The notes under the pieces are model-generated. The model did not search any database and was not told the DNA's origin. It saw only the letters and a program-made list of their open reading frames with translations. Source: Jaenimonas drosophilae (Eukaryota; Euglenozoa; Kinetoplastea; Trypanosomatida; Trypanosomatidae). Taken from it: DNA of 64,000 nt. Shown piece after piece: positions 60,781 through 64,000 of this stretch. Made by a program: the position numbers and the translations under genes. Where the stretch lies: assembly GCA_030849065.1 (NCBI GenBank), contig JASAON010001639.1, forward strand, positions 62,001 to 126,000. Reading direction: 5' to 3'. Position 1 is the stretch's first letter. Every line of letters starts with the position of its first letter.

Positions 60781-63762
60781 ATGAAGGACGCACCCTCTTC
60801 CAACACAGAGGAGGTGGTATCTATATCGAGCAGCAGCCCTGCTCAGTCGCGCTCACCCACACCCACACACTCCACCACAGATGACACACACACAACTCCT
60901 TCATCATCATCATGTGTGCCATCATCATCCACGTGGGATCGTGCCGCGATGAAGCGTCAACGCTCGCATGAGATGAAGAAGGAGATGATGAAGTCGTACC
61001 AAGGCCGACCGGTTGTATCGCAGCCGGATCATGTGGTTGTCTCCACCTCCACATCATCCACCAACCCAGAAGATGAGTTGCTTCGCTCCTTCTCACCGGA
61101 ACAACGCCTCACCTACGATGTTGTTGTGAAGAAGCACCGCTCCGTCTTCATCACGGGCGGTGCAGGAACGGGCAAGTCGCACCTCCTGCGCGCCATCATC
61201 GCCGCCTTGCCCATCGCCTCCACATTTGTCACCGCCACAACGGGCATCGCGGCGTTGAATCTTGGCGGATGTACGCTGCACAGCTTCGCTGGTTGTGGGA
61301 TCGTGGAGCGCGGCACCAGCCGCTACAAGATTCTCTCCGCGGTACGCAAGAAGCGCATGACGGCGGCGACGTGGAAGCGATGCACGACGCTCATCATTGA
61401 TGAAGTTTCGATGCTCGATCCGTGGTTTTTTAGCGTGTTGGATTTTGTTGCACGACGTATTCGCTCACGTAGTCATGAGCCATTTGGTGGGATGCAGCTC
61501 GTGCTCTCTGGCGACTTCCTACAACTACCGCCGATCATCAAGCACAAATCATCATCATCCTCATCATCGTCATCACGGATGCCCAACTTTTGCTTTGAGA
61601 CGTTGGCGTGGATGGAGCTCAACCCGCAGGTGTGTCTCCTCTCCACCGCATTTCGTCAGCGCCAACATGACTTCTTCGCCATCTTGAATGAGATGCGATT
61701 TGGAGAGCTCAGTACATCATCAGTTACGGCACTGAGCAGCATCTCACGTAGCTCCGCCACACACGCCACACGCATCACTACAACAACAACAATAGCATCT
61801 GCATCGGTGAAGCAAGAACCTGGAGGCCTCTTCCCCCTCGACGATGCCACCAGCACCAGCACCAACACCAACACCACAACAACCTTTGTTGTATCTGCAA
61901 CATCAGAAACACAACCAGAATATGCTCAGCGCCCCTTTGATGGCTACATCAACTTACGTCCACGTGTACGTGATGTTACTACCGTCAATGAGTACTACTA
62001 CCACCAACTACAGAGCACTGAGTACGTGTATGTGGGCTATCACAGTGGTGTTGGCACCTTCCCAGACAAGTCGCTGCCAAAGTACGTGCGCTTGCGTGTT
62101 GGTTGCCGTGTAATGCTCATCAAGAATCGCGACGTCAGTGGCGGTCTCGTCAACGGCACCACGGGCGAGGTTGTTGGCTTCATCGCCGCCGATAAATGCG
62201 GCCCAAACAACAACGCACACTATGCGCGGCACATCTGCCGTGGCGTAGATCATCAGGCCAACCTCGCACACAACCAGTTTCCCGTGATTGATTTTTCATC
62301 AGCCTTGGCACCGGGCGGCAAAGGACGTCTCGGCGAGCGTTTCAATGCCATCGTGATGGGGCCGGAGGTGTGGGAGGAGCGTCGTGGAGATGAGCTCATC
62401 TCATCCACGGTGCAGATACCTCTCGTACATGCCTACGCCATCACCATTCACAAGTCGCAGGGCATGACGCTGACGAGCGTGGACGTGGATCTGCAACACG
62501 TCTTTGAAACGGGCCAGGCCTACGTTGCGCTGTCGCGGTGTACCGATTTGGCATCGACGCGGCTGAGCGGCTTCCGACCGCATCTCGCGATCCCGAACGC
62601 CACCGCGCTCACCTACTACAAGGCGTTGGAGCTGCGGCACAAGCTGATGCAGTGGAGGACGTCTCACATGCCAGAACATGCAACAACAACAACAACATCC
62701 GGGAAACATCGACGTCTTGAAGTGGATGACGAAGATGATGAGGAAGATGAATCAGGTGAAGATGCGTGCGATGTGCTCTCCAGCGGATCGAGTGGCATCT
62801 ACGATGATAATGAAGAGGAGGTGTCTCGGCCTTCAGAAGATGATGATGGTGATGGTGATGATGATGATGAAGGCGGCAGACGTGGCAAGAAGGATGGCGA
62901 TGATGAATCCATCCACTCACTACCACGACGTTTACCACGCAATGCCTCGGCCAAGCTCGAGCGTCTTCGTCGGCGTGTTGTCGGGGTTTTGGAGATGGCG
63001 GCAGCTGTGCAAGAGCGTGTAGAGGCCAACGTGGTTGATGCACGTCGCGTACGCAACATGCGTCTCGTGCTCGACGTCAGCGCACTCTTTGATCTCGTCA
63101 CGGGAGACAACTCTGCCAACCAATTTGATGTCATCTTCACACAACATAACAACATGATGCGTGTGCCACAGGTGGTCATGACGATGCTCTCCGAGGCAGC
63201 GGCATGGCGTACAAGTACAGCACACACACAAGCCTCCAACACCTCCACGCCACCAATCACATCAGCAGGAGTTGATGATGATGTTGATGCAACGACAACG
63301 GCACAAGCGACGGAATTGATGGAAGCTGCGGATGTTGCCGTGGAGGCCCTCATGCTGATTCAGCGTGCGAAGGAGGATCTCCTCATGGATCGCCAGACGG
63401 AGGAGCAGGATGTTGCTCTGCCACCACCACACGCGTCATGGACGAAGTACGCACCGATCTTGCCACTCTTGTTGATGCCACCGGATTTACCCCCAACACA
63501 GAATGAGACGTTGAGCCACGCACATAACAACAACCACAACAACAACACCTCACCGACAGTGGAGGAGTTGTTGCTGCATCGTGATCCACGTGAGCGTGAC
63601 CAACATGTACGCATTCTGCGCTACGCCGAGTACCTCCGCCAAACATTTGGCCCTGACGTGATGATCTGCACAGATTCAACGGTGTTGGCGGCATACGCGC
63701 TGGCGTACGGCTTCGATGTGGTGTCTGTGGAGCGTTGCACGAGTGCCACGAATGCTGCGTGA
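60781..63762 (+). CDS. Pif1-family helicase with C-terminal PIN-like domain
   Basis: 993 residues. Pif1 helicases are 5'-to-3' SF1B DNA helicases for replication, telomeres and mitochondrial DNA; kinetoplastids have an enlarged family. Helicase motifs: LTYDVVVKKHRSVFITGG, Walker A GGAGTGKS (126-133), TATTGIAALNLGGCTLHSFAG (motif Ia area), Walker B LIIDEVSML with Asp207-Glu208, GGMQLVLSGDFLQLPPI, STAFRQ (motif IV area), HAYAITIHKSQGMTL (motif V) and GQAYVALSRC (motif VI). The 500-region also has RVGCRVMLIKN and NGTTGEVVGF. Low-complexity inserts lie at about 320-385. After an acidic stretch (about 645-715), residues 755-990 look like a PIN nuclease: RLVLDVSALFDLVTGD (Asp765), VPQVVMTMLSEA (Glu805), and MICTDSTVLAAYALAYGFDVVSV (Asp965). 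No mitochondrial targeting peptide is obvious. The helicase call is certain; the PIN call is an inference from strand and acid pattern. Confidence 0.95.
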   Translation: MKDAPSSNTEEVVSISSSSPAQSRSPTPTHSTTDDTHTTPSSSSCVPSSSTWDRAAMKRQRSHEMKKEMMKSYQGRPVVSQPDHVVVSTSTSSTNPEDELLRSFSPEQRLTYDVVVKKHRSVFITGGAGTGKSHLLRAIIAALPIASTFVTATTGIAALNLGGCTLHSFAGCGIVERGTSRYKILSAVRKKRMTAATWKRCTTLIIDEVSMLDPWFFSVLDFVARRIRSRSHEPFGGMQLVLSGDFLQLPPIIKHKSSSSSSSSSRMPNFCFETLAWMELNPQVCLLSTAFRQRQHDFFAILNEMRFGELSTSSVTALSSISRSSATHATRITTTTTIASASVKQEPGGLFPLDDATSTSTNTNTTTTFVVSATSETQPEYAQRPFDGYINLRPRVRDVTTVNEYYYHQLQSTEYVYVGYHSGVGTFPDKSLPKYVRLRVGCRVMLIKNRDVSGGLVNGTTGEVVGFIAADKCGPNNNAHYARHICRGVDHQANLAHNQFPVIDFSSALAPGGKGRLGERFNAIVMGPEVWEERRGDELISSTVQIPLVHAYAITIHKSQGMTLTSVDVDLQHVFETGQAYVALSRCTDLASTRLSGFRPHLAIPNATALTYYKALELRHKLMQWRTSHMPEHATTTTTSGKHRRLEVDDEDDEEDESGEDACDVLSSGSSGIYDDNEEEVSRPSEDDDGDGDDDDEGGRRGKKDGDDESIHSLPRRLPRNASAKLERLRRRVVGVLEMAAAVQERVEANVVDARRVRNMRLVLDVSALFDLVTGDNSANQFDVIFTQHNNMMRVPQVVMTMLSEAAAWRTSTAHTQASNTSTPPITSAGVDDDVDATTTAQATELMEAADVAVEALMLIQRAKEDLLMDRQTEEQDVALPPPHASWTKYAPILPLLLMPPDLPPTQNETLSHAHNNNHNNNTSPTVEELLLHRDPRERDQHVRILRYAEYLRQTFGPDVMICTDSTVLAAYALAYGFDVVSVERCTSATNAA

Positions 63763-63827
63763 TGATGCTGCTTGTGTGTTGGATCATTGTTATGGATCAT
63801 GATGATGGAGGTATCGATCGCTAAACG

Positions 63828-63876
63828 AATGAAACACAACACACCTCCATCTTTGTTGTGTTTGTTGTGTTTCATT
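63828..63876 (+). repeat. 14-bp inverted repeat after the Pif1 gene
   Basis: Left arm 63828-63841 pairs with 63863-63876 around a 21-base loop, in the 3' UTR or spacer after the Pif1 stop codon. Confidence 0.75.
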
Positions 63877-63924
63877 AATCATGAAACATGCATACTCATC
63901 TCCTCTTCGAACAACACTTCTTGT

Positions 63925-63926
63925 AG
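63925..63926 (+). other. Predicted spliced-leader acceptor of the last gene
   Basis: AG at the end of a pyrimidine-rich stretch (ACACTTCTTGTAG), 40 bases before the ATG at 63967. Confidence 0.5.
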
Positions 63927-63938
63927 GACGTCAAGATA

Positions 63939-63966
63939 CAACAACAACAACAACAACAACAACAAC
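63939..63966 (+). repeat. (CAA)9 repeat abutting a start codon
   Basis: Nine CAA units and one extra C run directly into the ATG at 63967. Confidence 0.9.
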
Positions 63967-64000
63967 ATGGCCGATGCACAACCACTCGGTGCGAGCCACC
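63967..64000 (+). CDS. Start of the next gene (partial)
   Basis: Only 11 codons are in the window (MADAQPLGASH); the rest lies beyond the edge. It is called because the ATG follows a plausible acceptor, sits after the Pif1 gene on the same strand, and stays open to the end. No family can be named. Confidence 0.45.
   Translation, partial: MADAQPLGASH

Noticed and set aside
63939..63966. CAA array considered as a CRISPR- or telomere-like repeat
   Set aside because: It is a simple trinucleotide microsatellite with no spacers.

Overview
The window looks like a piece of a kinetoplastid (euglenozoan) nuclear chromosome. Twenty complete protein genes plus the first codons of one more all lie on the + strand. 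No intron is needed for any of them, including one of 7.4 kb. Most starts are preceded by a pyrimidine tract and an AG at a distance typical of spliced-leader trans-splicing. Coding sequence is roughly two thirds of the window, which fits one polycistronic transcription unit. The proteins are rich in Q, N, T, P and A runs, the spacers are long and full of CA, CAA and GAT repeats, and a radial-spoke protein implies a motile flagellum. A free-living bodonid such as Bodo saltans is the best guess; this is inference from style, not from a database match.

Layout. 1-10167: a long gene-free start, a polyQ protein, an RS-rich two-RRM RNA-binding protein and Rab1, with long spacers. 10168-22204: a STE11-like kinase with an N-terminal zinc knuckle, a disordered protein ending in Cys-Gly-Cys, a CAMK/AMPK/CIPK-like kinase and a small double-CxxC protein. 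22476-38192: an Iml1/DEPDC5 homologue (GATOR1, amino-acid control of TORC1), a radial spoke RSPH9 homologue and a PA200/Blm10 proteasome activator ending in Tyr-Tyr-Ala. 38811-53246: a P-loop, dynamin-like protein with a huge disordered insert, a coiled-coil protein with a polyQ tract, and two unrecognised proteins. 55325-58609: three tandem nucleoplasmin-like (NPL/HD2-type) histone-chaperone paralogues with different tails. 59186-63762: a membrane-anchored TPR protein, the CIA factor CIAO2B/MIP18, and a Pif1-family helicase with a C-terminal region that looks like a PIN nuclease. The next gene starts at 63967.

As usual in kinetoplastids, neighbouring genes do not form obvious pathways, apart from the NPL cluster. 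The points most worth a second look are the Pif1-PIN fusion, the NPL triplet, Iml1 without a visible DEP domain, PA200 with its C-terminal proteasome-docking motif, the interrupted GTPase, and a perfect 21-bp hairpin at 54143-54194.
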